A stretch of DNA of 64,000 nucleotides from Trichosporon coremiiforme (lineage: Eukaryota; Basidiomycota; Tremellomycetes; Trichosporonales; Trichosporonaceae). The translations under genes and the position numbers were made by a program. The notes beneath the pieces were generated by a model that did no database searches, was not told where the DNA came from, and worked only from the letters and a program-made list of their open reading frames with translations. The stretch lies in contig BCJJ01000008.1 in assembly GCA_039545355.1 (NCBI GenBank), positions 62,001 through 126,000 on the forward strand. The letters run 5' to 3'. Below, one piece after another: positions 22,829 to 33,632 of this stretch. The stretch's first letter is position 1. Every line of letters begins with the position of its first letter.

Positions 22829-23416
22829 GGTGCTTGAGAGGTGAGGTGGTTGAGAGTGGCTCGGCCTCAACTGACTTTTATCAGTTGGTACAGCCGGGAT
22901 CTTGCGGGTTCGCATAGGGTGGGGGGGCTGAATAAGCCGCGTGACTCCGAATCGTCGATAGCTCTCCGAAATCATCATGGACGCGACTGTGCGCCTGACT
23001 TTCTGCTCACTGGACGATGGCTCTCGAGTGATGCTCGGCATGCTCGGGAGGCGCTGTGCCATGTGCTGATGGCCGGAATGCTGACTGATCATGGTCGACC
23101 TCGTCCGTGCACCGCACCCGATTAGCTCACCCACCTCGCCCTCGCCAGACTTTGTGCGCCTAGTAGTTTCTTCATATTAAGTAAAGAATGGTATTACGGC
23201 ACAACCATACATATCACCAAGACCAAACAAATCAGAGTCCGAGGTTGAGGGTGGTATCAGTTCGACCGGCGCCGTTGTAACTCACGCCCGAAATGAGCTG
23301 ACGGCGGGCGGTCTGGTCGCGGTCGAGTGCCACTGCTGAGTACGCTGAGCAGCGACGGACAGACCGCAACCCTTCGCGTGTCTATACATGCACGAAGGCG
23401 ATGGCTGCAAAGCTGC
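22829..23416. other. Intergenic region between COX11 and the SH3 gene
   Basis: 588 bases from the COX11 start to the stop of the SH3 membrane protein gene, both on the minus strand. A run of nine G lies at about 22920. It should hold the COX11 promoter and the 3' UTR of the SH3 gene. No gene is seen. Confidence 0.35.
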
Positions 23417-24985
23417 TTACTGAGCCTGCGGCGCAGAGCCCTCAGCCGGCTCGAGGCAGCTGAGAGGGACGACACCGCGGTTGCCAGCCTCGTCTTCGCA
23501 CAGGCACCAGCCGTCGTCGTACGTCTGGTGCAGGAAGAGGTTTTGTCCCTGGGTGATAGCTGTAGGTGTTAGCGGGGCGTCTTAACGTTTTGTTTAGTGG
23601 TTTGACTTACCCAGTTCATCCTCGAGACTGCGAACGAATCCAACCTTGACGTTGACCTGCATGTTGTCGTGGAGACCAGCGGGGGCGGGGACACCGACCA
23701 TAGACTGGCGCTGGTTGGCGCCAGCAACAGCAGCACCGGCAGCGCCAGCGCCAGCGGCACCTCCGAGAGCAGCAGCGCCGACACTAGCAGCGCCAGCACC
23801 GTTGTCCATGAGAGGCTGCTGGTGGGGGACCTCACCGACAGGGGTGCCGTCGGCGTTGTAGCCGGCGTACGCGGCGCCAGCACCGGCGCCAGCCAGACCA
23901 CCAGCAGCCGCACCGGCCATTCCACCAGCGACAGCGTTGTCCGTGTAGGGGAACTGAGGGTAGGGAGATCCAGAGGCGTCAAACTGGCCGTAGTTGGCGT
24001 AGTTGGGGTCAGCGCCACCGTTGTAGTAGGCGCCGGTGGTGTCGGCACCAGTGTCGGGCGGGAACGAGGGCTGCTCCTGCATGGGGAACGACTTCTCGTA
24101 GGGCATGTCGTCCACGGCAGGGGCAGTCTGCCAGGGCTCGAACATGGACTGGGCGTTCAGAGTGCGGCGCTGGCGAGAGCGGCGGCGGAGGAAGCTCGTG
24201 GCGATGAGGGCGATGAGAGCGATACCAGCGACACAGCCGATGACGATACCGGCGATGGCACCACCGGAGAGACCGCTTGAGCTACCGCCGTTGTTGGCCT
24301 GGAGACCAGCTCCACCAGTAGCCGAAGTGTTAGGCCTCGGGCTGGCGGTCTGGAGACCAGGGACATCAATGACGGTGGTGGAGGAGAGGGGGCCGCCATC
24401 GACGGACGAGGGGACAAGGTTAGTAGAAGAGGAAGAGTCAGCAGCCGAGGAAGAGGAGGACGAAGAAGGCGCGGCGGAGGACGACTCAGTCGAAGACGGC
24501 GCAGCCGAAGACGAGGGCTCGGCGGAAGACGAAGGCTCGGCACTGGACGAAGGCTCGGCGGACGATGAAGTCGAGGAAGGAGGCGGGGCAGACGAAGTCG
24601 TAGACGAGGAAGTGGGCTCAGGCTCGTTCGACGAGGGCGGCTCGGTCGACGAGCTGGTGCTGGGGGGAGCCGAAGACGAAGTAGTCGTGCTGGACGACGT
24701 CGGCTCGGGCGAAGTGGTCGGCGGAGCCGAGGAAGTAGTGGGGTCGTTAGAGCTGGTGGGGGGCTGAGCCGACGAAGAGCTGGGCTCTACAATGGGCTGA
24801 GAGGTCGTAGAGACATCTACGGCATCAGACCCAGTTCCCTGTTGAGAAGTCAAGCTGGGAGCAGAACTACCTTCGGTGCCAGCACCATCGGCGGTCAGTC
24901 CCGTACCCATACCTGATGATGAAGGGGGGGCGGCCATGGCTGGGTGGGTGCGCCAATCAGGCAGAATATCATCCAATAAACCCAT
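23417..24985 (-). CDS. Mucin-like single-pass membrane protein with a C-terminal SH3 domain
   Basis: Exons 24985..23611 and 23559..23417 give 505 residues. The 51-nt intron (donor GTAAGT, end CTAACACCTACAG) splits the SH3 domain and restores LEDELAITQGQNLFLHQ. Residues about 40-235 are almost only Ser, Thr, Pro, Ala and Glu, as in heavily O-mannosylated wall proteins. One membrane span lies at about 242-266 (GAIAGIVIGCVAGIALIALI), followed by basic RRRSRQRR. The tail has Gly/Ala-rich repeats, then an SH3 core with YDDGWCLCEDEAGNRGVVPLSCLE at the end. The layout suggests a surface sensor or adaptor, comparable in plan to Sho1/Fus1-like or Msb2-type proteins. This is inference, not homology. 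No normal signal peptide is present at the ATG used (MGLLDDILPDW), so an upstream exon may be missing. Confidence 0.85.
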
Positions 24986-26800
24986 ATCGAGAGCGTTGAT
25001 GAATGATCGTGTTTGTGCGGCGTAGTATCGTGTTTGAAAGGAGCGTGATGGTCGACAAAAGAGAGTGTCGTCGCGCAGAACAAAGAAGTTTCAGAAACCG
25101 GGGATGGATGAACAAAGAGAAAGAAAGCGAATGTCAGCACGCTGTACGACCCGAGCCCATGCAGAGGCAAAGTGTGATGAGAAGGCTGCAGTGATCGGTC
25201 GGGGAGGGAGGAAGCTGGGCAGGACACTATCGGATAGCGCGTCCAAGCGGTCTCAGGACCAACACGTCTTCTCCCGGATTTGAGGCCTGACCACACCGTC
25301 CGCATACCGGATGCCCATCCGAAGCCATGCCATTGCCCATCCAACACGCGTAATCGGCACGCGTACTACGCGTCTGGCCCTACGCTAGTGTCGAGTGACT
25401 CTCAGGATCTATGCTCATGAGGCCATAGGTGCCGATCCAGTAAAGTTGGTAGCGGCGAAATGAGACAGGACTTGACAGAACCCGCAGCAGCGCAGCAGGA
25501 TAGCACAAGGTTGGGTTGGGCGAGACGAGGGAAGGCGTACTCACCGAGAAGATCAAAAGGGGACGAGCGTTTCGGAGTAGGCGGAAGGCGGCTAGGCGGT
25601 ACGGCGGGATCTAGTTTGTGAGACTAGATGTGTGACAAGAACAAGCGTGCGTCGTTGTGTGAGAGTGAGGTGGGTGAAAGAGAGAGTGTTGTGGTCGATG
25701 TAGGTCGAGAAGGATGGGAGGCTTGGCTTGGGGGGGGGGGGGGGGCCGTAGGCGTAGGTAGGGTCGGAGGTCGGTGTGACTAAGGACTAAGGGGAGGGGA
25801 ATGAGGGAGAGAAGAGTCAAAAACGGACTGTGTCGAAAAGGAGAAAGGAAACGATGGTGAGGGGGAGAGGTCAAAGAGCCAAAAGAGCGTCGCTGCTGGA
25901 GCTGAGCACAGATGGCCGGGGTGGTGAAGGAAGGTGAGGGCGGGCGATGAAGAGAAAGGAAGAGGAGAGGAGGGGAAGTGCTCAGTCGGGGGATGGGCAA
26001 GGCGCAGGCGCAGTGTGCACGGTCAGTGTACCTCGCTCGCCCAGTGCCATGCCAGCGAGCCAGCGAGAATGCATCGACGCGAGCGAGCGAGCACACAAGG
26101 CCCCGAAGCCAAGAGGCGAGAGGCTTTCTGAGACCTTTGCTGTGCGCTGGGCGCGGTGCCGAGAGGGACGACAGGGTGAGGGGGGTCACTGATCCCTTGA
26201 CACTACGCGTGGTCGGGCGCTCACCCTGCTTCACCCTGGTGGCCACCCTGGAGTCCTCAAGTCCAGAGCCGGGGCGCAATGTCTCCGTCCGCCTCGGGTC
26301 TCGTGCTGACACTGCCTCCATGTCCTTCCTCCACTGCTCCGCTGCGGCCTCGCATCTTCCCCCCTTTTGTCTCCGTCTGCTCCCCCTGTTCGCGGTGCCT
26401 TCCTGTGCCTTGGCCGGGCTGCCTCACGCGCCGTGATTGGATGCTGCGCACTCAACGCGCGCTGTCAGCATTTCTGCAGGCTCTACCAGCCCACCCCTTT
26501 TTCTCCTCTGCCGTGGCCTACCGGACCCCGGGCCATGCTATCCCTGACCTTCCCTACTGCACGCCCTGTCACAATCTGAATAACGCCATGTCGCGCCTCA
26601 CTCCACTCTCTCGGAGTGTGCGCCGACTTGCACCATCCTAATTGGCTCATTAGGACACAAACATTAGGATCCCCATTCATCACCGCGCTCGTGTTTAGAA
26701 CATTGAGGGGCGCCATCCATAGGAAATTTGCTGCTGCGGTGCACCCACGATGGGCCACCCATCAAGGTGCCAACTTCAAAACAAACCCGATTGGCTAAGC
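24986..26800. promoter_or_regulatory. Long upstream region of the SH3 gene, C/T-rich on the minus strand
   Basis: 1.8 kb without a supported gene. Between about 25600 and 26000 the minus strand is strongly pyrimidine-rich and includes a 16-base C run. A donor-like CGGTGAGTACG at about 25544 (minus) and an acceptor-like CACTGCAG at about 25188 (minus) could mark a 5' UTR intron of the SH3 gene, but nothing confirms it. Confidence 0.35.
25730..25745. repeat. Run of 16 G (homopolymer)
   Basis: Sixteen consecutive G on the plus strand inside a purine-rich promoter tract. Its length may be uncertain, since homopolymers are prone to sequencing error. Confidence 0.9.
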
Positions 26801-28825
26801 TTAACCCTCGCGTCCCGGAGGAGGCGCAGTCGCTGCTGTACCAGCTGCGGCCGCTGATCGCGCTGATCCACTCCCCTCCTGTGCTTCCTGCGACGCGTTT
26901 GATGAGCCCGCGTCTAGCGCTGCTCCTTGTGCGTGCGCGTTCGATGCGCCTGATGGACCAGATGGAACACCGGCTGAGCCTGATGCACATGATGTTCCTG
27001 GTCCTGATGATGACGGGCACCACGCGACCCACCCGACCCAGCGTGCCCGTCCGCCAGCTGCGGCAGCCCACTCTCCCATCGCGCTTCTGGGAAGGCGTAC
27101 GACGGTAAAGTCGGCCGGGTCTGCGAGCAATGTACTCAGGAACAGAGACAGCTGCGTGTCAGCAATGCCCAACGCGGTCGAAAGAACGGGGAAAGAGCAT
27201 TTAGAACATGAGCGAGGTCCCGAGCGAAACCGGGGCAGACGGCGCGCTCGTTGCCGACACAGATATTTCGGTCTGGATTGGCCTGGTGGCACTGCTACCC
27301 CGTTCACGCACGTACTGCATGCACTGCGCGCAATGCAGCAGCGATGCAAGCTTTCAGCGCTCGAGGGGCCAGCACGCGACCCGGAACGCCGGAAGCCCCA
27401 CTCCGAAACTTTGAAGCGTCCTGATGTCCTGGCCCGAGGCTGACGGATGGAGCGTTTCATGTTCCGTTGCTGGTCACACTCGCAGAGCATGTGCATGTGC
27501 TCACAAACGCCGCACCGAGCTCCACAGCGGTGGCTCTGCGAGCCTATCACTCGTGCGACACAAGGATATGAGGCATATGGCAGCAGGTCAAGCGATGAGA
27601 TTTTCAGGCGATGAAGCGGTGGTCGAGCGATGAAATGATGGTCACGAAGATCAAAATCACAAGGGGAGATGTAAAGGGGATGGGGAACTCACCACATCCG
27701 AAGACCTCAGCTCGACGACGATGAAAGCGACCGCGCCGGCTTGGCAGGCCGTTGCGAGGGTGTCCACCAGCGGCTTGACGAGGTGTTCGTTATAGAGACA
27801 GTCGACGGCGAGTACCAGTTCAGACTTAGGCACCTCCGCCTTGCCCTTCTCGCGCTGCGCAGCGACATGAGTCCAGTCCAGCTGCGTGAGTGTCGGCATT
27901 GCCACTGCGGCACCGGCAAGCTTGTCCGTGGTCCGTCGCCGGCCCTTCTTCCCTTTGCCATCATCGTCGTCCCACTCCGCCTTCTCGGAAGCCTGGGCAT
28001 GCGATCGGCCGACAAGCCTGGCGATCTCGGATCGCACATTGGCGTTCTCGGCACAGTTCCGCTTCACGAGCTTCAGATTCTCGTTCAAATAGTCCGTCGC
28101 CGTCCATTGCTGTGCCACAGCCCCGAGCGTAACGGCGAGTAACCCGACACCGGCGCCCAGCTCGAGCACGCCGACGTCCTTCCAGTCCAGCCAGCCCGGG
28201 GGCTCGAACAGCAGCGTCTTCAGTGTGTTCTCGGCCAAACCCAGGCTGGAGCGCCAGAGAACCGTGCCTGTTTCCCCAGATCTAGAGTGGAGCCCAGACG
28301 GGTCCTGGTGCACCAGGAGCTCGAGGGAGACGGCTTCAGATCTGTGAGCTTTGTCCTTCCTCGCTGTCCGTGTGCGGCCTGCTCGGTGTCCTGCCCGTTT
28401 CGTCTTCTTGCCACCTGATGGTGGTGTCGGGTCCGGCTCCGTGTCACCACCCGATCCGCCTGAGCCAGAAGCAGCAGGTGGAGCTGCGCCCAAGCTCAAT
28501 TGCTCCATCTTAGCCGTGACAGGCGGCTCAAGCTCGAGCATCACGGGTAACTCTCCGCTTTTGGAGATGTACCCGAGCCCGCCCTTGTCATCTGGCTCGA
28601 CAGTCATGTACAGCTCGAAGATCTGGTGTGTCAGCGGTTGTCTTGACTTCGCCGCCGAAACGCTGGTTTGTCAGCCCGGCCCGGGCAGCCAGAGTAAACG
28701 GCGGATGTCAAGGAAGGCAGACCCACCTCCTCATCGGCGTCTAGCACTGGGCGAGTATCGGCGGGTAAGCGAATGAATGGGGCGGGGCATGGCGGACACT
28801 CGCGCTCCTCCTCGGAGTCGGACAT
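26801..28825 (-). CDS. Efm6-like protein-lysine methyltransferase with a long last intron
   Basis: Three exons in phase 0: 28825..28727, 28622..27693 and 27151..26801, giving 459 residues. The introns are 104 and 541 nt. The N-terminus is acidic (MSDSEEERECPP). The core has IFELYMTVEPDDKGGLGY, then a disordered basic insert, the W-containing TGTVLWRSSLGLAEN, AdoMet motif I VGVLELGAGVGLLAVTLG, and LVLAVDCLYNEHLVKPL. Without the third exon the protein would stop shortly after VVELRSSDV in non-conserved residues. The distant exon adds LSLFLSTLLADPADFTVVRL, which fits the last strand and helix of METTL21-type enzymes. Its acceptor is preceded by CTGACACGCAG. A Gly/Ser/Ala-rich tail of about 70 residues follows. 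In yeast Efm6 methylates translation elongation factor eEF1A. The substrate here is inferred only from similarity. Confidence 0.8.
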
Positions 28826-29276
28826 CGAACGCAGCTAACCAAAGATACGGGGATGAAGCGGGCAAGGAAGACCAAAACAATTCCTGGACAGAGGAAGTGG
28901 AGGTTGCTGGAGCTGAGCTGGTGGAGGTGCGTCAGGTGACGGTGATGACAGACGCGCACGTGGTTGTTAAGTCTGATCCAAGGCCATGAGTGTACATAGC
29001 CGAAGAGCTAGTGCGACACACTGCATGCAGACTAAACGTTACACAGGCTGTTGGGAGGAAGCACGTTCGCGCCCTAGTCTGCGGCTAGATACGGTTGCGC
29101 ACGGTGCGTCGAGTTTACCGACCGGGCAAAATTTCGGCGTCCACAACGCCACTCGCGAGGAGATGGAAAATGCATGCAATGTTGTTGTATAAAGTTATAA
29201 GGAGATACAGTTCTGTTGAAGAGTTGGGATGCTATCAGTTGCCTTGTTTCCGTCGCGCGTCGTTCCATTCTGTCCA
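28826..29276. other. Intergenic region between the Efm6-like and Ups genes
   Basis: 451 bases between the start of the Efm6-like gene and the stop of the Ups-like gene, both on the minus strand. No coding signal was seen. Confidence 0.35.
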
Positions 29277-30006
29277 TCAGTTCCTGAACACCAGCTCCAG
29301 CTTACGCTTCCATCCAGTCTCGAGGACCCAGTCAAACCCTTTCCTGCCAATGTCGGCGTTGCTTGAGAAGCGCTCCACGCTCGCCTTCTCTATCCGCCGC
29401 GCAATCATGGCCGTCGGGAACTGCGACAGCATGAGCGCCCGCTGCCGGAACAGCGTGGCCGGCGCCTCGGCTCCCTGGCCGGATGGGTAGGGCGTGTAGG
29501 TGATGTACTCGAGACAGGAGCTGGGGGTCAGCTTCACCTTGAAGAGCACCGGCAGCTCATGGAGCGTTCCCAACAGCAGCACTTACACGTATTGCGCCAG
29601 GTTCAGGTTCATCGACATGCACGTCGCGCTGGGCCCTTCGGCGCCCTCGGGGTCGGAGAAGACGACCTCGCGCACATAGGCCGTCTCGGGGAGGTTAAAG
29701 AGCTGCCGTCAGCTTGGGCTCAGCTCGCGGAGCAGCTGCAACTCCATCTTGGCTCTGAACCCACCTTCGTGATCCACTTCGGCGCACCCTGCTGGACACC
29801 GATTATCCGCTCCGTGCGAATGATACCGGTTTCGGTGTCCATCGTGCGACTCAGCGTGTCGACGCTGTGAACGTGCGTCGCATACGGGTTCGGGTACTTG
29901 CGCATGAGCCAGTTCAGTGTATGGCCCGGCGGGTAGCTGCTGTCAGCTGTGCGTACATTGCGGCAGCGTACTTGAACACAATCTCATTCTCGTAGATCTT
30001 GGGCAT
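29277..30006 (-). CDS. Ups2/Ups3-like PRELI-domain lipid transfer protein
   Basis: Four exons: 30006..29972, 29936..29765, 29702..29587 and 29520..29277, giving 188 residues. Introns are 35, 62 and 66 nt. The PRELI/MSF1 domain fills the protein: VFNYPPGHTLNWLMRKYPNPY, then VHSVDTLSR, RTERIIGVQQGAPKWI, VREVVFSDPEG, and at the end RIEKASVERFSSNADIGRKG followed by FDWVLE. RTERIIGVQQGAPKWI and the final Trp-Glu-Arg-Phe-like segment match Ups2/Ups3 better than Ups1. These proteins work with Mdm35 in the intermembrane space and move phosphatidylserine to the inner membrane for phosphatidylethanolamine synthesis. The first acceptor is a tandem site (CAGCAG), so a form with one extra Ser after Asn is possible. 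It shares a 458-bp divergent promoter with SDO1. Confidence 0.9.
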
Positions 30007-30464
30007 GGTGTCGCGTGATCACCTGGGAAGGAGGGGCGGCGGCGGGCTGGGGGAATTCGGATTGGGGCAGGATGTGTATGGGTGGAAGCGTGAGGGGGCG
30101 TGGAGTTGGAGGCGGGCCAGGTAGCGTTCAGGCGGTCTTCATGTCCGACTCGTTGGTGTGAGATGAGGTGAGATGAGAATGAGAGGGAAGGTCGTCGTCG
30201 CCGTTTGCCGGCTGTCGACCAATGTCATCCTGGGCCGGGTAGTTGCACTTTCGTCATAGATGCGGCGGAGCCGGCCCGGCACGTGACAATTGTCACCAGC
30301 CCTTAGAAGGAGGGTATGGATAAGGTCTGACATTTTTGCCGCTCATCCAGCCGGAACCGATGGCCAAAGCTGACTGAAGCTCATGTCAGAGCGAGACGGG
30401 CCATGACGCACGAGCTGCACGAAAGTTGCTTGTTGCTTCCATCGACTCTGGCAAATCAGTCACC
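30007..30464. promoter_or_regulatory. Divergent promoter region UPS-like / SDO1
   Basis: 458 bases between start codons. Tandem GAGATGAGGTGAGATGAGAATGAGA-like purine repeats lie at about 30158-30184. No gene is visible. Confidence 0.4.
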
Positions 30465-31399
30465 ATGATCAGACAACCGGGAACCAACATCAAGTCAGCT
30501 CTAGAAACCGAGCATAGCTGACAGACAGACTGACGAATGTGTCCATTGTGCGCATGAAGAAGGGCGGAAAGCGCTTCGAGGTGGGTCTCTTCCTGCGTAT
30601 CGACCTAACAACAGATCGCCTGCTACAAGAACAAAGTGAACGAGTTCCGGTCTGGCGTGTGAGTATCGATGGAGAATAGATAGCTGTGGTATTTGCGGCT
30701 TCGAGCTGACCAAGCAGCGAGAAGGACCTTTCCGAGGTGATCCAGATCGAGCAAATCTTCACGAACGTTCCCAAGGGCCAGGTCGCCAAGAAGGATGACT
30801 GGACCAAAGCGTTCGGTTCCGACAACCTGGACAAGGTGCTCGAGGAGGTAAGCTGCTTCTTTCCCCTTCAAGCTAACCCCAGATTCTTCGCAAGGGTGAG
30901 CTGCAGGTGAACAACCTGGAGCGCGGGCACCAGCTTGCTTCGCTCTCTCGCGAGATCGCGACCCTCGTCGCCGAGATGACGGTGGACCCGGCGACGAAGC
31001 GGAAACACACGGTCGGCATGGTCGAGAAAGCGATGACGGAGATCGGCTACAGCACGCGCGCGGACAAGACGGCCAAGGCGCAGGCGCTCGACCTCATCCG
31101 CCAGCTTAACCAGCCGGACTCTGTCCTCCCCGTCGAGCGTGTGCGTATGCGCGTTCGCATCACGATGCCCGCCAAGGACGCGAAGCGCATCAAGGAGAAG
31201 CTCATGGAGCTAGTCGAGGAGACGGAGGAGGAGGAGATGGACGCCGAGTGGGAGACTGTGAGTTATGCCCCTCGCCGAGTGAGCTGACATCCAGATTGTG
31301 CGTATCAATCCTTCTTCGTTCCGCGCCATCACCGACCTCGTCGGAAACGAGACCAAGGGCAAGGGCCGCGTCGAGTCGATGGGCAGCGTCGGTGCCTAA
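30465..31399 (+). CDS. SDO1: Ribosome maturation protein Sdo1 (SBDS)
   Basis: Six exons: 30465..30493, 30529..30580, 30615..30658, 30718..30847, 30883..31257 and 31295..31399, giving 244 residues. Introns are 35, 34, 59, 35 and 37 nt. The first donor is the weaker GTCAGC. The joined N-terminus MIRQPGTNIKLTNVSIVRMK is that of SBDS, followed by GGKRFEIACYKNKV and FTNVPKGQ. The second domain has GHQLASLSREIATLVAEMTVDP, and the third has RMRVRITMPAKDAKRIKEKL. The protein works with the GTPase Efl1 to release Tif6 from pre-60S subunits in the cytoplasm, making them able to join 40S. The gene converges on TOM22. Confidence 0.95.
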
Positions 31400-31673
31400 A
31401 CTCCGCGTGCCAACTGCTCTTCCCCGGTCGAAGCCTTAGATATAATCTAGATGTCTCTCTTAACACCTTGCCATACTGTAAAATGCCACCATGTTTTGAT
31501 CGAGAAGTGATGCCATACATCAAGTCATACACTATAAGCAGTTCCTGCTAGCTATTGCTTGTTCTTGATTGGGATAAGATAGGTGCTGTCCGGCTCATGT
31601 CTGTAGTGCCGGGAGCGATGCGAGATACACGGGCTCTGGAGCTTTTTGAGTTTGGGGGTCTAGCCGGGGGTGC
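31400..31673. other. Convergent 3' region SDO1 / TOM22
   Basis: 274 bases between the stop codons. It is more AT-rich than the genes and holds no open frame of note. Both 3' UTRs are expected here. Confidence 0.35.
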
Positions 31674-32286
31674 TTAGAAGCCGGCGGGAAGGACACCCTG
31701 CTGCTGCTGGCCGGGCTGTCCGGGGACGTCACCCATGAGCTGGATATTAGCTGATACTCCTGTGGCTAAGCGCAGCTGGATTCGGCGTCGGCGGCGACGC
31801 AGCAGACGACTTTTCGCTGTTCGGCGAGATGTCGGAGCTCCTACTGCGGAATGCTCATATTGCCGCTTCGCCGCCGGCCAATGCCGAGCCTCGGGTCAAA
31901 CTCACCTGCTGCTGTCCGGTGCTCTGCATCTGGAGCTCGCGCTCCTGCTGGGTGATCATGGCCTCGTTCTCCGAGGCGAGGGCGAGGGGAAGGGCGACAA
32001 GGATGGCGGAGGTGCAAACCCACCAGGCAATGTTGCCGGAGAGGTTGTAGGCGGAGGCGGACCACGACTTGATCGACTCGACACTGTTGACGAGCGACTT
32101 GCGAGTCTCGGGCGGGACAATGTCCTTGAGGGCGGCCACTCGGTCGGCGAACGTCTCAGTGCTCGGGTCGAAGTCGTCCTCCGAGATGACCGACTCGGCG
32201 TCGTCCTCCGAGAACTCGGACTCGGTCTCGTAGTCGGACTCGCGGTCGACGATGATCTCCTCCTTGACTTCCTCGACGAGAACCAT
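31674..32286 (-). CDS. TOM22: Mitochondrial import receptor subunit Tom22
   Basis: Exons 32286..31906 and 31739..31674 give 148 residues. The 166-nt intron lies after TGQQQ, and its removal gives the short tail LMGDVPGQPG through GVLPAGF. The N-terminal cytosolic part is highly acidic (MVLVEEVKEEIIVDRES, FSEDDAESVISEDDFDP), as needed for presequence binding. TFADRVAALKDIVPPETR leads into a membrane span (GNIAWWVCTSAILVALPLAL), and a Gln-rich intermembrane tail follows. Tom22 is the central receptor and organiser of the TOM complex in the outer membrane. Length is near the family norm of about 150. It shares a 271-bp divergent promoter with RRP15. Confidence 0.93.
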
Positions 32287-32557
32287 GGTTGCTGTTTGTT
32301 GGGCGGGGGGTGGGGTGGGGTAAAAGAGACGGTGGTTTTACACAAACGGCAAAGTCGAGGCGAAATGACGGATTTCGAGGTCGTGAAAGATGCAGGGACC
32401 GGAGGAGTGAGAAGGACACACTAGAGGTAGGAGCGGATAAGGAAATTTTCGGATGCTACAAGATCTTCAATGTCCACCTGCGGCCAGGCTGGTTAGTGCA
32501 TGCGGCGAGCAGGTTTGTTGCGTCACAACATCGCATTACCAGCCGTTATCGCCAACC

Positions 32558-33462
32558 ATGTCGAGCAAGACAGCCCCGAAGAGTATCCTGAAAAAGCTGG
32601 CCGTCGCCGGACCGAGCAAGCTCACCGGCTCCAAGGGCAAGGCCAAGGCGACCGTCGCCGTCAAGACCGCCAAGGTCAAGGAGCCTTCCCCCGAGCCGGG
32701 ATCGTCGGACGACAACGACTTCCCCGATGACGACGAGTACGAGCTGGACACGGAGGACGAGATCGAGCTCGCGCAGGCTGGATCGGAGAAGAAGCAGCCG
32801 AGTGAGTAGTCTCGCAACTACATGAGTTGCATCAAGCTAACCCGCAGAACGCAAGCGCCCGACGACGGCGAGCGAGTTCGGTTCGACGCTGACGTCGCTT
32901 CTCGCCGAGCCGACAAGCAAGAAGGCGAAGAAGGCGAAGAAGGAGGACGACAAGAAGCCGAAAGCCCAGCCCATCCTCGCGCTCAGCGCCAAGCCGCTCC
33001 CGCCCTCGCAGGCGGCGGAGAGGCTGGAGCGCCGTGCCGCGCGTGTGCTCAAGGCGGAGCGTATGGAGCGTCTCGACCGCGCCCGTGTCCGCGACGTTGT
33101 GGAGGGATGGGTCCCCGCTCCCGGAGCTGAGACGGGAAGCCAGGAGTTCGAGCGTGGGCTGCGCAAGACGGCGCAGAGGGGTGGTAAGTACCAACTTGCG
33201 ATCTGCTTTGTGCAGGCGTGAACGGAAGCTAGTAGCGGGACATAAGAGCTGACATACAGTCATCAAGCTGTTCAACGCTATCCTCGTCGCGAGCAAGAAC
33301 TCCGAGGTGGCCGCCAAGACGCTCTCCGACAAGGCGGGCATCAAGCCCGAGGCCCCCAAGTCAAGGAAGGAGAAGGACAACATCCTCGGCCGTGGCGCCA
33401 AGGACGACGTGCTCACGAAGGAGTCCTTCCTGGACCTCGTGCGTCGCGGAAGCGCCAAGTAA
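32558..33462 (+). CDS. RRP15: Ribosomal RNA-processing protein Rrp15
   Basis: Exons 32558..32801, 32848..33183 and 33260..33462 give 260 residues. Introns are 46 and 76 nt, and both end with CTAAC or CTGAC close to the AG. The N-terminus is basic (MSSKTAPKSILKKLAVAG), followed by an acidic block (SSDDNDFPDDDEYELDTEDE) and a second basic block (KKAKKAKKEDDKKPK). The Rrp15 domain contains LKAERMERLDRARVRDVVEG and ends with RKTAQRGVIKLFNAILVASK. Rrp15 is a nucleolar factor needed for early 60S pre-ribosome processing. An open frame from 32453 is only an extension with a non-ATG start. The 3' end converges on NPR2 with 170 bp between stops. Confidence 0.9.
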
Positions 33463-33632
33463 TCTTCCGACGCCCTTATTCCCCTTCATAGACCGCATAT
33501 CGATCGAGTTCCTCTCGACAAGCACTTTTGGACCGACCTTCAGCATTATATACCAATGGTGTCGTCGCAGCACCGAATGTATTTCTATCTTACATCTCTA
33601 ACTTCGAGCAAAGATAACCAGAAAGTAACTAC

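Noticed and set aside
25611..26321. 236-codon open frame on the minus strand
   Set aside because: It has Pro/Ser/Leu/His-rich translation of a pyrimidine tract and no splice support. Better explained as promoter and leader of the SH3 gene.
27590..27640. Box C/D snoRNA in the long intron of the Efm6-like gene
   Set aside because: GCGATGA repeats and a CTGA can be seen, but on mismatched strands and without a terminal stem or proper spacing.
31735..32424. 229-codon plus-strand frame over TOM22
   Set aside because: Antisense shadow of TOM22, whose acidic N-terminus and membrane span are clear on the minus strand.
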